Assembly: GCA_947593735.1 (NCBI GenBank)
Contig: CANQDT010000002.1
Span: 60,910-124,909, forward strand
Direction of reading: 5' to 3'
Length of the DNA stretch: 64,000 nt
Source of the DNA: an uncultured Lachnospiraceae bacterium
GTDB taxonomy: Bacteria; Bacillota; Clostridia; Lachnospirales; Lachnospiraceae
The notes under the pieces are model-generated. The model was given only the letters and a program-made list of their open reading frames with translations, had not been told where the DNA came from and did not search any database. Shown piece after piece: positions 28,155 through 36,198 of this stretch (its first letter is position 1; every line of letters starts with the position of its first letter). The position numbers and the translations under genes are program-made.

Positions 28155-29399
28155 ATGAAGACATTATATGTGCATATCGGAACTCCGAAGACAGGGACCA
28201 GCGCGCTGCAGGATTTTCTGACGAACAACGCGGCTGTGCTGGAAAAGTATGGATTTTGCTATAAGCTCATGCCGTACCGGTACACAAGGGACGCTTCCAT
28301 CAAGAGAAACGGTCACTTTCTTGTCGGGAAGATCTACGACGAGCAGAGGAAGGTCGATAAGGAAGCGAGAGGACGGCGGATCCGGGAGGGGCTGGAGATC
28401 GTCAGGGAATGGTTCCAAACGGTGGATTCCGTGATCCTGTCGGACGAGGGGATCTGGAACACGCTCGCGACCAGGACCCATGGAAAGATCCTTTCCCTTG
28501 TGAAAGATTTCTGCGACGAAAACGGATATGCGCTGAAGATCATCGTCTATCTGAGAAGCCAGGATGATTATGTGGTTTCCTGGTGGCGCCAGAGGATCCG
28601 GTCCGGCTCCAAGCTGAGAGAATGGGATTATTTTATCGACCATCTTCCGCCAAAGAAGCTGGTTACCGATTATTATTCCCAGCTTTGCAGGATCGCGGAT
28701 GATGTGGGAAAAGAGAATATCATCGTGCGCCGGTACGAGAAAGGGAGCTTCCGGGGTTCCGCCCATACGATCTTTTCCGATTTTCTCGACGCGCTCGGTC
28801 TGGAATATACGGACGAATATCAGGTCGTCCAGGAATATGTCAATACAAGCCTTGAAACAAATTATGCGGAGATAAAGCGGATCCTGAACGGGCTGCTGCC
28901 GGACGAGAACCAGCCGTTCGGAAAAATGAGCCGTTATTTTGAGGAGATCGCCGTCCATTGTTCCAATTTGCCAGGCATAGAACAGTACCGGAGCAGTATG
29001 TTTTCCAACGAGAGCCATGCGGAATTTATGGGGCGGTATGAGGAAGGGAACCGGAAGATCGTCACAGAGTTCATGGGAGAAGAGGGTGAATTGTTCCATC
29101 CGCAGCCGGAGAGCGATCTTCCGAAGTGGGAGCGGCAGAACCCGCGGCAGTACGACGACCTGCTGCTGTTTATCGGCGAAGCGTTCCTGCGGCAGAGGGA
29201 TGAGACCGGACGGCTGGAAGACGAGATCAGTACCCTGAAAGAGGAACTCCGCAAAACCAGCCATGAACTTGCCGTTCAGAGCAAGAAGCTTGAAAAACTC
29301 ATGAAAGCGCCGAAGGAAAAAGACACGGCGGGACAGAAGCAGGGACGCGTGGGCGCATACGCCCGAAAGATCAAAAATAAGATCGCGAATTTGAAATAA
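28155..29399 (+). CDS. PAPS-dependent sulfotransferase-family protein
   Basis: 414 residues. The N-terminus YVHIGTPKTGTSALQDFL is the 5'-phosphosulfate-binding loop (K12-T-G-T-S). VYLRSQDDYVVSWW places R134 and S142 eight residues apart, the spacing of the 3'-phosphate-binding pair in cytosolic sulfotransferases. A helix-rich middle (residues 180-330) would shape the acceptor site. Residues about 345-400 are a charged coiled coil ending in a basic tail with KIKNKI. There is no signal peptide or transmembrane helix, so it should act in the cytoplasm. It follows cysQ by 33 bases and is the only PAPS consumer in the window. The acceptor is unknown; glycans, lipids and imported small molecules are possible. 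Confidence 0.82.
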   Translation: MKTLYVHIGTPKTGTSALQDFLTNNAAVLEKYGFCYKLMPYRYTRDASIKRNGHFLVGKIYDEQRKVDKEARGRRIREGLEIVREWFQTVDSVILSDEGIWNTLATRTHGKILSLVKDFCDENGYALKIIVYLRSQDDYVVSWWRQRIRSGSKLREWDYFIDHLPPKKLVTDYYSQLCRIADDVGKENIIVRRYEKGSFRGSAHTIFSDFLDALGLEYTDEYQVVQEYVNTSLETNYAEIKRILNGLLPDENQPFGKMSRYFEEIAVHCSNLPGIEQYRSSMFSNESHAEFMGRYEEGNRKIVTEFMGEEGELFHPQPESDLPKWERQNPRQYDDLLLFIGEAFLRQRDETGRLEDEISTLKEELRKTSHELAVQSKKLEKLMKAPKEKDTAGQKQGRVGAYARKIKNKIANLK

Positions 29400-29443
29400 A
29401 GGATTCCTGCCATACTGTCGGCGGACAGAGAAAGCAGGAAGAC

Positions 29444-29494
29444 AAAAGGAAAGCCGCGCGGGTTTACGAAAGATACCCGCGCGGCTTTCCTTTT
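29444..29494 (+). terminator. Strong bidirectional terminator
   Basis: Perfect 20-bp inverted repeat, AAAAGGAAAGCCGCGCGGGT (29444-29463) with its complement at 29475-29494, loop of 11. It ends the cysD-sulfotransferase operon and the converging ABC transporter operon. Confidence 0.92.
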
Positions 29495-29508
29495 GCTTCT
29501 ATTAAAGA

Positions 29509-30294
29509 TCATACAAGCCCGCGCTGCTTTAAGATGCGGTGCTCCAGATTGGAAAAGACAAGCCGGTCGATCAAAATGCCGACCAGGATAATGATGAGCA
29601 TGACCGCGGTGACCTGATTGATATCGGCGATATCCCGTCCCGCCATGAGCGTATATCCGAGCCCGACATAAGCGGACATCACTTCGCCGGACATCAGCGC
29701 GCGCCAGGCGAACGACCAGGATTGTTTCAGCCCTGCCAGAAAGCCGGGAAGCGCCGCGGGAAAGATCACGTCGCGGTAAAGCTGGAGATGGGAGGCTCCC
29801 ATCGTGCGCGCCGCCTTGATATAGAGAGGCGGGACCGTACGGATCGCGTTTTCAATGGCGAGAGATACGCTGAATGTGGAACCGATCACGACGACAAATA
29901 ATATGGCGGATTCATCCAGACCGAACCAGAGGATCGCGAACGGGACCCAGCAGACGCTTGGAAGCGACTGGATGCCTGTCAGGAGCGGCTTGAGGTTCCG
30001 GTTAAAGTAATCGGAAGCGGCAATGACCAGCCCCAGGACCGTACCGATCAGGATGGAGAGGAGAAAGCCGATCAGCGCCCTTCTCAAACTGTACGCGGTT
30101 GCCTGAAAGAGAACGCCGGTCACAGCGAGTTTTTTCAGGCTTTCCACAACGCCGAGAGGATTCGGGAGCGCGTACGGTTTCCACAGGCCGGCGATCGCCG
30201 TTCCCCAATAATAAACGCCCTGCCATATGAGGATTAAGGCGATATAAAACAGAAGATTGTTCAGCTTAGCCGCGATCGTATTCTTCTTTTGCAA
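29509..30294 (-). CDS. ABC transporter permease, sulfonate/nitrate/taurine type
   Basis: 261 residues from a TTG start at 30294, supported by AGAGAGG 9 bases upstream. It overlaps the ATPase gene by 29 bases. Six hydrophobic segments and the cytoplasmic EAA-loop region AARTMGASHLQLYRDVIFPA identify an SsuC/TauC-type permease, as do SLPSVCWVPFAILWFGLDE and SWSFAWRALMSGEVM. It forms the membrane channel with the ATPase and lipoprotein upstream. Sulfonate, taurine, nitrate and pyrimidine transporters share these motifs; sulfonate is preferred because of the neighbouring sulfur genes. Confidence 0.88.
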   Translation of the reverse strand: MQKKNTIAAKLNNLLFYIALILIWQGVYYWGTAIAGLWKPYALPNPLGVVESLKKLAVTGVLFQATAYSLRRALIGFLLSILIGTVLGLVIAASDYFNRNLKPLLTGIQSLPSVCWVPFAILWFGLDESAILFVVVIGSTFSVSLAIENAIRTVPPLYIKAARTMGASHLQLYRDVIFPAALPGFLAGLKQSWSFAWRALMSGEVMSAYVGLGYTLMAGRDIADINQVTAVMLIIILVGILIDRLVFSNLEHRILKQRGLV

Positions 30295-31039
30295 ATTTCT
30301 GTACCTCTCTTTCTACGCAGGATAGGATCTGGTGGCGGACTTTCAGGAAATCTTCGGAGTCAATCTGTCGCGGGCGCGGGAGATCGACAGGAAAGACATC
30401 CCTGACGCAGCCGGGATTGTCGGATAATACGACGATCCGGTCGGCGAGGAATACGGCTTCCTCCACGCTGTGGGTCACAAACAAGATCGTTTTTCTGGTT
30501 TCTTCCCAGATATGTTCCAGATCGCTCCGGAGTTTGTTCGTCGTCTGTTTGTCCAGAGCGGAGAACGGTTCGTCCATCAGGAGGACCGGGCTGTCCAGGC
30601 AAAGCGCGCGAGCGAGCGCGGTTCTCTGTTTCATCCCGCCGGATATCTCATGGATTTTATAATGGCGGAAATCCCACAGCTGGACCATTTTCAGATAATG
30701 CTCCGCGCGGGCAGCCTGTTCTTCTTTCGGGAGCCCTGCGAGCTTCATTCCAAATTTTACATTATCCATCACGTTGAGCCATGGGTACAGGGCGTGTTCC
30801 TGAAACATGACGACGCGGTCGGAGCCCGGACCGGTGATCGGATTGCCGTTTAAGAAAAGCTCCCCGTCCGACGCGGTATCCAGTCCCGCGATGATATTCA
30901 GAAGCGTGGATTTTCCGCAGCCGGACGGCCCGACGATACAGATAAATTCCCCGTCTTCGATCGTAAGAGAGATATCCCGGAGCGTTTCGGACCGGGAGCC
31001 GGTAAACGTACGGCTGATGTGTCTGATTTCTAAAGCCAT
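30266..31039 (-). CDS. ABC transporter ATP-binding protein, SsuB/TauB type
   Basis: 257 residues with AAGGAGG upstream. Walker A GPSGCGKSTLLNIIAGLD, Q-loop VMFQEHALYPWLNVMDNVKF, signature ISGGMKQRTALARALCLD, Walker B PVLLMDEPFSALDK and the H-loop LFVTHSVEEAVFLADR are intact. The FQEHALYPWL variant and overall length fit the nitrate/sulfonate/taurine importer group. It starts 10 bases after the binding-protein gene stops and overlaps the permease gene. Confidence 0.9.
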   Translation of the reverse strand: MALEIRHISRTFTGSRSETLRDISLTIEDGEFICIVGPSGCGKSTLLNIIAGLDTASDGELFLNGNPITGPGSDRVVMFQEHALYPWLNVMDNVKFGMKLAGLPKEEQAARAEHYLKMVQLWDFRHYKIHEISGGMKQRTALARALCLDSPVLLMDEPFSALDKQTTNKLRSDLEHIWEETRKTILFVTHSVEEAVFLADRIVVLSDNPGCVRDVFPVDLPRPRQIDSEDFLKVRHQILSCVEREVQKFAKEEYDRG

Positions 31040-31049
31040 GGCAGCCTCC

Positions 31050-32078
31050 TTATTTTTGCGCCTTTTTGTCTGCGAAAGAGGGGTAGACGAGGGAATGATC
31101 CGGAAGTTCGCTGATCAGACCCTGGTCATAGGACGTCTGGGCAAATGCCTGGAGCGCTTCTTCGTTCAGCGTGGTCGTCACATTGGTTCTGGAAAACGAT
31201 TGCAGCACGACGTCCTTATCGAGCGTATTTCCGGTCACAGCGGCGATCTCCGCGATCATGGAGTCTGCGGAACCATCCAGGTTCTCATTGACGGCGTCCG
31301 TGGTTTCCGCATGGATCTTGAGGAAAGTTTCCACAATATCCGGATGCGCCTCCATAAATTCTTTGCGGACAACGACGACGGCTACCGGATAATTGCCGTC
31401 CAGATAAATATCTTTATAATCAAGGAGCAATTCAACTCCGTCCGACGCGGTCAGGATCGTGCCCCACGGTTCCGGGACAAGCGCCGCGTCGATGGTTCCC
31501 TGGTCAAACATATTCTGCATATTCGCGTTATCGACAGCGACCACTTCCACCGACCCGCCTTCCGATACCGGTTTCAGATTGTTTTCTTTCAGCAGGTTCA
31601 GCAGGCAGAGATGCTGGGTATTCCCGATCTGGGGGATGGCGACCGTCTTTCCGTCCAGGTCGGCAACTGACGTGATGTCCGCGTCGGAACGCCGGATCAG
31701 GACCGCGCCCGCATCCGCCGCGTTTGAAACGATGACGACGTCGCCGCCGGATTTGACATTGCCGTTGATCGCGGGGACAGGACCGATATATCCGATATCA
31801 ATTTCTTCCGCGAAGAGCGCTTCCACTTCGGAGGAGCCGGCGTTAAAAGACGTCCAGCTCACATTGCAGGCGTCGCCGAGCGCGTCTTCCAGAGTATGGT
31901 TCGCTTTCATGACCAGAGCCTGCGCATGCGTGATATTCGGGAAATAGGCAACCCGTACATTGGTGACGCCGTCTTTGCCCTTCTCCCCGGTTCCGGAAGA
32001 AGGCGAGGCGGAACATGCGGTCAGGAGGGCGGCGGAGAGAATAATTACTAAAACGTTTGCAAAAAGATGTTTCTTCAT
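31050..32078 (-). CDS. ABC transporter substrate-binding lipoprotein, SsuA/NMT1-like
   Basis: 342 residues from ATG 32078, after AAAAAGGAGCG. The N-terminal signal ends in the lipobox LLTAC, so the mature protein is lipid-anchored. VRVAYFPNITHAQALVMKAN, the acidic DALGDACNVSW, VALVPEPWGTIL and RKEFMEAHPDIVETFLKIH are typical of the NMT1/SsuA-like binding proteins for sulfonates, taurine or nitrate. Codons 6-11 overlap a LacI-type operator-like palindrome (32048-32061), so the divergent regulator probably controls it. Confidence 0.86.
   Translation of the reverse strand: MKKHLFANVLVIILSAALLTACSASPSSGTGEKGKDGVTNVRVAYFPNITHAQALVMKANHTLEDALGDACNVSWTSFNAGSSEVEALFAEEIDIGYIGPVPAINGNVKSGGDVVIVSNAADAGAVLIRRSDADITSVADLDGKTVAIPQIGNTQHLCLLNLLKENNLKPVSEGGSVEVVAVDNANMQNMFDQGTIDAALVPEPWGTILTASDGVELLLDYKDIYLDGNYPVAVVVVRKEFMEAHPDIVETFLKIHAETTDAVNENLDGSADSMIAEIAAVTGNTLDKDVVLQSFSRTNVTTTLNEEALQAFAQTSYDQGLISELPDHSLVYPSFADKKAQK
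32048..32061. promoter_or_regulatory. LacI-family operator-like palindrome, site 1
   Basis: CTAAAACGTTTGCA, the inverse of the GCAAACGTTTT core also found at 32181. It has the central CG and AAACGTTT symmetry of LacI/GalR operators and lies at the 5' end of the binding-protein gene. Confidence 0.6.
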
Positions 32079-32180
32079 GATAAACGCTCCTTTTTCTTGA
32101 TTTTTTTCGCTGTTATTTGTATACTGATAACAGTTGAGCTGATTATAATAGATAAAAATGAAAAAAACAAGGGAAAATAA

Positions 32181-32194
32181 AGCAAACGTTTTCA
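32181..32194. promoter_or_regulatory. LacI-family operator-like palindrome, site 2
   Basis: AGCAAACGTTTTCA, 18 bases before the LacI-family gene start. With site 1 it brackets the divergent intergenic region. One mismatch from the cre pattern means CcpA binding cannot be excluded. Confidence 0.6.
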
Positions 32195-32211
32195 TGAAAA
32201 GGAGAAGAAAA

Positions 32212-33198
32212 ATGTCGTTAAAAAAGATTGCCGAAATGACAGGAGTGTCGATCTCGACGGTGTCGCGCGTTCTGAATAATAAGGATTATAATTGCGCGTC
32301 GGACGAGGTAAAGAACCGGATCTGGGAGGCGGCGAAAGAGATCCAGTATGTTCCAAATGAAAGCGCGAGGCAGCTGCAGAAAGGCGGGCTGGAAAAGCCG
32401 CAGGGGCAGAGGGCGGCGAGGAAGATCATTGTCATCCTGGGCAGGTTCCAGTCCATCCATGACGATCCGTTTTTTGAAGAACTGTTCCGGAGCGTAGAGC
32501 AGGAGATCTTTGCGCAGGGCTGTTCCATTCAGGCGATCATCCCGTCGGAGGAACTGCTTCGCGGGGAGGTTCCGGATACGGATGGGTTTTTGATCCTGGG
32601 GCGCAGCTCCCGGGAACTGCTCCGTGTTTTGGAAAAGAAAACAAAAAATCTTGCCGCGGTCAACCGGAATCCGACCATGTTTGAGATCGACGAGGTGATC
32701 TGCGACGGGAAAAAAGCGGCTGAGACGGCGGTAGGCTATTTACTGGAAAAAGGACATGAAAAGATCGGATATATCGGGGACTGCTCGTATGAGGCGCGTT
32801 ATATCGGATATTATGAGACATTGGTCAGCCATCATCTGCCTATTGATTACGCCTGCATTTATCCGACCGGTCAGACGGAACAGGAAGGATATGAGGCGAT
32901 GCGGGAGCTGCTGGACAGAGGGCAGGTGACGGCGGTGCTGTGCGCGAACGACGCGACGGCGCTCGGAGGGCTCCGGGCGTACAACGAGGCGGAACAGAAA
33001 AACAAAACAGATATTATTTCGATTGATAATATCAGGGCGGCGGAGACGGTACAGCCGCTCCTTACCACCGTGCATATACCGGAAAAAGACATGGGACGGG
33101 CGGCGGTGCGGATGCTGATCGACCGGATGAACAAAGGCCATCAGGAAAAAATGCGGATCGAGTTTCCGAGCAGGCTTGTCCGGAGAGAAAGCTGCTGA
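32212..33198 (+). CDS. LacI-family transcriptional regulator
   Basis: 328 residues from ATG 32212 after AAAAGGAGAAG. The N-terminal helix-turn-helix is SLKKIAEMTGVSISTVSRVL, then a hinge helix YVPNESARQLQKG and the periplasmic-binding-protein-like effector domain (IIVILGRFQSIHDDPFFEELF, FLILGRSSRELL, IDEVICDGKKAAE, VTAVLCANDATALGGL). It is divergent from the ABC transporter and two near-identical palindromes flank the gap. LacI proteins usually sense sugars or nucleosides, so pairing with a sulfonate-type transporter is unusual. Confidence 0.92.
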   Translation: MSLKKIAEMTGVSISTVSRVLNNKDYNCASDEVKNRIWEAAKEIQYVPNESARQLQKGGLEKPQGQRAARKIIVILGRFQSIHDDPFFEELFRSVEQEIFAQGCSIQAIIPSEELLRGEVPDTDGFLILGRSSRELLRVLEKKTKNLAAVNRNPTMFEIDEVICDGKKAAETAVGYLLEKGHEKIGYIGDCSYEARYIGYYETLVSHHLPIDYACIYPTGQTEQEGYEAMRELLDRGQVTAVLCANDATALGGLRAYNEAEQKNKTDIISIDNIRAAETVQPLLTTVHIPEKDMGRAAVRMLIDRMNKGHQEKMRIEFPSRLVRRESC

Positions 33199-33219
33199 CA
33201 AAATTGTAAAAAATAGGGA

Positions 33220-33247
33220 TTGACAATTTTAGGAAAATATGTATAAT
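33220..33247 (+). promoter_or_regulatory. Sigma-A promoter of the Tad pilus operon
   Basis: TTGACA (33220-33225), 16-base spacer and TATAAT (33242-33247), 47 bases before the first gene. Confidence 0.8.
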
Positions 33248-33294
33248 AAAATCATCAGATGGAAATAAAAGGCAGAATCAGGAAGGATATGTAA

Positions 33295-34206
33295 ATGAAG
33301 CAATGGAAAGTGGTAATCTGCGACGAGGAGGAAGAATTTTCGCTCGGATTGATGGATTATATCAACCGCGATGAGAAAAGCCCCTATATGGCAGTCGCCT
33401 TTTCCAGACCGGACAAATGTGCCCTGTATCTTGCCGACCACAGGATCCACTGCCTGATGGCCAACCGGATGTTTCAGCGGGAGCTGCAAACAGAGGCGCC
33501 GGTTCTCTGGCTCAGCGGGTCGAAGGCGGAGAAAGATACCATTTACAAATATCAGTCAATGGAAGCGATCCGGATCTCCCTCGATCAGATTGTGACGGAG
33601 AGGGGAGCCGTGACGATGACGGACACCGGTATGAGCGTATACGGCGTCTATTCCCCCATCGGAAGAAGCGGGAAAACTTCCTTTGCCCTGGCGCTGTGCA
33701 GCCATCTGAACCGGCGCGGCAGGAGCCTGTATCTCGGATTTGAGGAATACAGCAGTTTTCTGGAAGGACAGAGCGAGATGTCTGATCTGCTTTACCTGAT
33801 CCGGAGCCATTCTCCTGATCTGGGCGTCCAGCTGGAAAACCGCCTGCGGACGAAAGGACAGGTTGATTTTCTTCCCTCCCCTGCCGCGTATATGGATATC
33901 CGTCAGCTGACTCTGGAGGATATGACCTGGTTTCTGGAGCAGCTGCGGCAAAACAGCCGTTATACGGCGCTGGTCTTTGATATCGGCGCGGGCAGCTTTG
34001 CCGATATCGGGATCCTGCAGCTGATGAACCGGATCTTTATGCCGGTTTTATCGGACGGCGGACAGGAGAAGGAGCGGAATTTCCGTCAGATGCTGAACGA
34101 TATGCAGCTGTCGTATCTGAATGACAGGCTTGTTCCGGTCAGGCTGGAGGAAGCGTGCAGATCCGGGGAGATCATGGAACGGCTCCTGACAGAACTGGTT
34201 GGATAA
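33295..34206 (+). CDS. TadZ/CpaE-like pilus-localising ATPase
   Basis: 303 residues. Residues 1 to about 100 have a degenerate receiver-like fold (VVICDEEEEFSLGLMDYIN, VLWLSG). Residues about 115-300 are MinD/ParA-like with the deviant P-loop YSPIGRSGKTSFALAL (119-134), LYLGFEE and LVFDIGAGSFADI, where D replaces the usual switch. In Tad systems TadZ/CpaE sets the position of the secretion machine. It is the first gene of the operon and overlaps the tadA-like gene by 8 bases. Confidence 0.85.
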   Translation: MKQWKVVICDEEEEFSLGLMDYINRDEKSPYMAVAFSRPDKCALYLADHRIHCLMANRMFQRELQTEAPVLWLSGSKAEKDTIYKYQSMEAIRISLDQIVTERGAVTMTDTGMSVYGVYSPIGRSGKTSFALALCSHLNRRGRSLYLGFEEYSSFLEGQSEMSDLLYLIRSHSPDLGVQLENRLRTKGQVDFLPSPAAYMDIRQLTLEDMTWFLEQLRQNSRYTALVFDIGAGSFADIGILQLMNRIFMPVLSDGGQEKERNFRQMLNDMQLSYLNDRLVPVRLEEACRSGEIMERLLTELVG

Positions 34207-35461
34207 GCCGCAGGAAACGTGGAGGCAGGAGCTTCATCAACAGGTCATGGAGCAGATCGACGTTACCAGGGAAGTCAGCAACGAAGAAATTTACGCGCTG
34301 ATCGACCAGGCGGTTATCCGGATGGCTGCCGGGAGATATATCCCGCTTTCTGTCAGGGAAAAGCTGAGAAGGGATGTATTTAACGGGATCCGGAAGCTGG
34401 ACGTTTTGCAGGATCTGCTGGACGATCCTTCCGTCACGGAAATCATGATCAACGGGTACGACCGCATATTTATCGAAAAGGACGGGAGGCTGACGGAGAC
34501 GGGGCTCGCGTTCCAGAGCCCGCAGAAGCTGGACGACGTGATCCAGCAGATCGTTTCCGGGGCAAACCGCGTTGTGAACGAATCAACGCCGATCGTTGAC
34601 GCGAGACTTCCCGACGGATCCCGGGTCAATGTCGTTTTGTCCCCCATCGCGATCGACGGCTCGACCGTTACGATCCGAAAGTTTCCGGAGAAGGTATATA
34701 CGATGGAAAACCTGATCTCATTCGGATCGCTGGACGACGGGATGGCAAAACGGTTGTCCATCCTGGTGAAAAGCAGGTATAACATATTTGTCAGCGGCGG
34801 GACCGGATCGGGAAAGACGACATTTTTAAATTGCCTTGCCCAGTATATCCCGTCTCACGAGAGGATCATCACGATCGAGGACTCCGCTGAACTGAAGATC
34901 ACAACGATCCCGAACCTGATCCGGATGGAGACGCGCAACAGCAACCTGGAGGGAAAAGGAGCCATCTCCATCGGAGAATTGATCCGGGCGTGCCTCCGGA
35001 TGCGGCCGGACAGGATTATCGTCGGCGAAGTGCGCGGCGAGGAAGCGCTGTATATGCTTCAGGCGATGAATACCGGGCACGACGGGTCGCTGTCTACCGG
35101 TCACGCCAATTCGGCGAAGGATATGCTGAGCCGGCTGGAGACGATGGTACTGATGGGCGTGGATATGCCGCTGACCGCAATACGGCAGCAGATCGGATCT
35201 GCGATTGATATTTTTGTGCATTTGGGCCGCATGAGAGACAATTCCAGAAAAGTAATGAGTGTAACGGAAGTTCTCGGATATCAGGACGAGCAGATCCGGT
35301 TAAATCCGCTGTGCGAATTTGTGGAAAGCGGAAGCGGGCGGGGAACCCTTGCCGGAGTGTTCCTGCAGACAGGAAAACTGCGTCACAGAGAAAAGCTCGC
35401 AAGGGCAGGCTATGAAAAAGAGTATGAGGAACTGGAGGAAATGAGCGCGGAAGATGATTGA
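34199..35461 (+). CDS. tadA: TadA/CpaF-type secretion ATPase
   Basis: 420 residues if the TTG at 34199 is used; ATG 34247 is an alternative with a weak ribosome site. Type II/IV secretion ATPase: N-terminal DPSVTEIMINGYDRIFIEKDG, Walker A FVSGGTGSGKTTFLNCLAQ, the Asp box ITIEDSAELKI, Walker B RPDRIIVGEVRGEEALYML and the His box MNTGHDGSLSTGHANSA. It powers assembly of the Flp pilus. All catalytic elements look intact. Confidence 0.95.
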   Translation: MDKPQETWRQELHQQVMEQIDVTREVSNEEIYALIDQAVIRMAAGRYIPLSVREKLRRDVFNGIRKLDVLQDLLDDPSVTEIMINGYDRIFIEKDGRLTETGLAFQSPQKLDDVIQQIVSGANRVVNESTPIVDARLPDGSRVNVVLSPIAIDGSTVTIRKFPEKVYTMENLISFGSLDDGMAKRLSILVKSRYNIFVSGGTGSGKTTFLNCLAQYIPSHERIITIEDSAELKITTIPNLIRMETRNSNLEGKGAISIGELIRACLRMRPDRIIVGEVRGEEALYMLQAMNTGHDGSLSTGHANSAKDMLSRLETMVLMGVDMPLTAIRQQIGSAIDIFVHLGRMRDNSRKVMSVTEVLGYQDEQIRLNPLCEFVESGSGRGTLAGVFLQTGKLRHREKLARAGYEKEYEELEEMSAEDD

Positions 35462-36197
35462 TTATCGCAGCTGGCGTCTGTCCGGAAAAGAATGGGGAAT
35501 TTTGATCATACAATATAGTTTATGGGTGATGTTTCATGCTTATCTTTTTTTTCACTCTTTGATTGGAATATTATTCCTATTACCCCTTTTAATTCCAAAA
35601 ATAAAAGCGTACCGGGACCGGTGCAGGCGAAAAAGAAAACAGCAGATGCTGCGCGAATGGAAGGAGGCGCTTCGGTTCATCCAGGTATCGCTCGAAGCCG
35701 GATATTCTCTGGAAAACAGTTTTGCCGCCGCGCGAACGGAACTGGAACGGCTCGTCAATGGGAATCCGTCGGTCCTGCTTGATGAATTGTACCTGTTGGA
35801 ACGGAAACTGGCGATGAGCGTCCGGATCGAGGACGCGCTGGAGGATCTGGCGCAGCGGAGCGGGATCGAGGAGATCGAGGATCTGGCGCAGGTGATTTCT
35901 CTCGGAAAACGGAGCGGGGGCAACCTCATCCATATCATCCGCAAAATGAATGTCAGCCTGACAAATAAATGGGAGGTTGAGGAAGAGATCCAGACGATGA
36001 TTTCCGGCAAGAAAATGGAACAGAAGATTATGAGTTATATGCCGGTTGGGATTTTGCTCTATATGCGGATCACGAATGGCGCTTACATCCGTTCCCTTTA
36101 TGAAAATGCGGTCGGGACCATCGTCTGCCTGGCAGGGATCGCCGTTATGCAGTGGGCGGAATATTACGCGGCAAAGATCATCAGAATTGAGGTGTAG
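35454..36197 (+). CDS. TadB-like type II secretion system F-domain membrane protein
   Basis: 247 residues, overlapping tadA by 8 bases. Hydrophobic N-terminus (residues about 15-48), then a cytoplasmic helical T2SSF domain: LREWKEALRFIQVSLEAGYS, NSFAAARTELE, SVRIEDALEDLAQRSGIEEI and AQVISLGKRSGGNLIHIIRK, followed by a C-terminal membrane pair. It is the inner platform protein of the pilus motor, paired with the TadC-like protein encoded next. Confidence 0.88.
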   Translation: MIDYRSWRLSGKEWGILIIQYSLWVMFHAYLFFHSLIGILFLLPLLIPKIKAYRDRCRRKRKQQMLREWKEALRFIQVSLEAGYSLENSFAAARTELERLVNGNPSVLLDELYLLERKLAMSVRIEDALEDLAQRSGIEEIEDLAQVISLGKRSGGNLIHIIRKMNVSLTNKWEVEEEIQTMISGKKMEQKIMSYMPVGILLYMRITNGAYIRSLYENAVGTIVCLAGIAVMQWAEYYAAKIIRIEV

Positions 36198-36198
36198 C

